Shown here: positions 4,573-5,132 of the stretch, piece after piece
How the letters are laid out: every line of letters starts with the position of its first letter
How positions within the stretch are numbered: the first letter of the stretch is position 1
NCBI GenBank assembly: GCA_004356175.1
Contig: SMXV01000127.1
Location: forward strand, 1 to 5,132
Length of the DNA: 5,132 nucleotides
Origin: Acidobacteriota bacterium
GTDB lineage: Bacteria; Actinomycetota; Acidimicrobiia; Spongiisociales; UBA5794
Reading direction: 5' to 3'
Position numbers and translations under genes: made by a program
Notes under the pieces: model-generated
Databases searched by the model: none
Told to the model about the DNA's origin: nothing
Seen by the model: the letters and a program-made list of their open reading frames with translations, nothing else

Positions 4573-5132
4573 ATGGCGTTTGACATCACCTCTGTCCGGG
4601 CTGGATTCCCGGCGCTCGGGCGCACCGTGAATGGTCGACAGGCGGCCTATCTCGACGGTCCGGGTGGCACACAGGTGCACACATCGGTGATCGCCGCAAT
4701 GGCAGGCTTCATGGAACGTGGAGGAAGCAACCTCGGGGGACCCTTCGCGACATCCATAGAGACCGACTCGGTGGTGAGCGAGGCGAGAAGCGCCGTGGCC
4801 GATCTCTTCGGAGCACGGCCGAATGAGATCGTCTTTGGGCAGAACATGACGTCGCTTACCTACGCGATGTCTCGAGCGCTTGCAAGGACGTGGCGCTCTG
4901 GCGACAACATTGTTCTCACACGCCTCGACCACGACGCGAATGTGGCTCCCTGGATGCAGGCAGCATCAGACGCAGGCATTGAAATGCGGTTCGTCGATTT
5001 CGATGCCTCCGACGGCTGCACGCTCGACCTTTCAAGCCTGGACGCCGCCCTCGACGAGCGCACACGGATCGTCGCGTTCACCTACGCCTCGAATGCTGTT
5101 GGCACCATCGTTCCGGTCGACGAGATCGTCAA
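4573..5132 (+). CDS. Cysteine-desulfurase-like, class V aminotransferase-fold protein (3' end outside window)
   Basis: This is a PLP-dependent fold-type I enzyme of the cysteine desulfurase-like subfamily related to SufS. The visible 186 residues hold the N-terminal half: FPALGRTVNGRQAAYLDGPG (12-31) and GGTQV, NLGGPFATS (53-61), EIVFGQNMTSLTYAMSRALA (85-104), TRLDHDANVAPW (116-127) with His120 at the position that normally stacks on the PLP ring, and TRIVAFTYASNAVGTIVPV near the end, with the conserved N-x-x-G. The Schiff-base lysine and active-site cysteine region lie beyond the window, so desulfurase activity cannot be confirmed; some relatives act on other amino acids. The frame is open to the edge. 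ATG 4570 immediately precedes ATG 4573; the latter is preferred because a TATGCT box fits a leaderless start. It follows the DUF1684 relic by 40 bp and probably has its own promoter. Confidence 0.88.
   Translation, partial: MAFDITSVRAGFPALGRTVNGRQAAYLDGPGGTQVHTSVIAAMAGFMERGGSNLGGPFATSIETDSVVSEARSAVADLFGARPNEIVFGQNMTSLTYAMSRALARTWRSGDNIVLTRLDHDANVAPWMQAASDAGIEMRFVDFDASDGCTLDLSSLDAALDERTRIVAFTYASNAVGTIVPVDEIV

Noticed and set aside
1..5132. Possible tRNA, CRISPR array, insertion sequence or attachment site
   Set aside because: No cloverleaf, regular direct repeats, transposase motifs or paired terminal inverted repeats were found on reading both strands, despite the relic zone that might suggest mobile DNA.

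Overview
The window looks like a chromosomal stretch from a moderately GC-rich actinobacterium, possibly of the Acidimicrobiia type. This is inference from protein flavour (MmyB-type XRE regulator, NIPSNAP, DUF1684, cysteine-desulfurase-like enzyme, Flp pilin), codon use, and several gene starts that look leaderless. No rRNA, tRNA, CRISPR array or insertion sequence was found.

Layout. 2-463 (+): 3' part of a YbaK/EbsC-type aminoacyl-tRNA deacylase, cut by the window edge. 538-831 (-): small NIPSNAP-family protein, convergent with it. 923-1210 (+): 95-residue protein of unknown function. 1278-2072 (-): XRE/MmyB-type regulator. 2174-2578 (+): divergent four-helix membrane protein. The 101-bp gap between these last two holds two overlapping dyads and a convincing leaderless promoter for the regulator, so the pair looks like a self-contained autoregulated unit. 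4573 to the window end (+): start of a class V aminotransferase-fold, cysteine-desulfurase-like protein.

Between 2579 and 4569 lies about 2 kb of decayed sequence with one intact gene in it. On the minus strand, 2575-3104 is a frameshifted and truncated piece of a PEP/pyruvate-binding (PPDK_N, PEP synthase or rifampicin phosphotransferase-like) ATP-grasp domain. On the plus strand, about 3989-4165 matches only the N-terminus of an amidohydrolase, and 4219-4532 only the C-terminal half of a DUF1684 protein, with a frameshift inside. Amid these relics sits an apparently intact Flp/type IVb-like pilin gene (3361-3801). It has a strong ribosome binding site, a textbook prepilin cleavage motif and an unusually long lysine-rich C-terminal domain, and no tad assembly genes are visible.

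The most interesting points are the dyad/promoter arrangement at 2079-2143, the recurring TANNNT-N6/7-ATG starts, the long-tailed orphan pilin, and the clustering of three unrelated gene relics around it. No complete new multi-gene system is evident.
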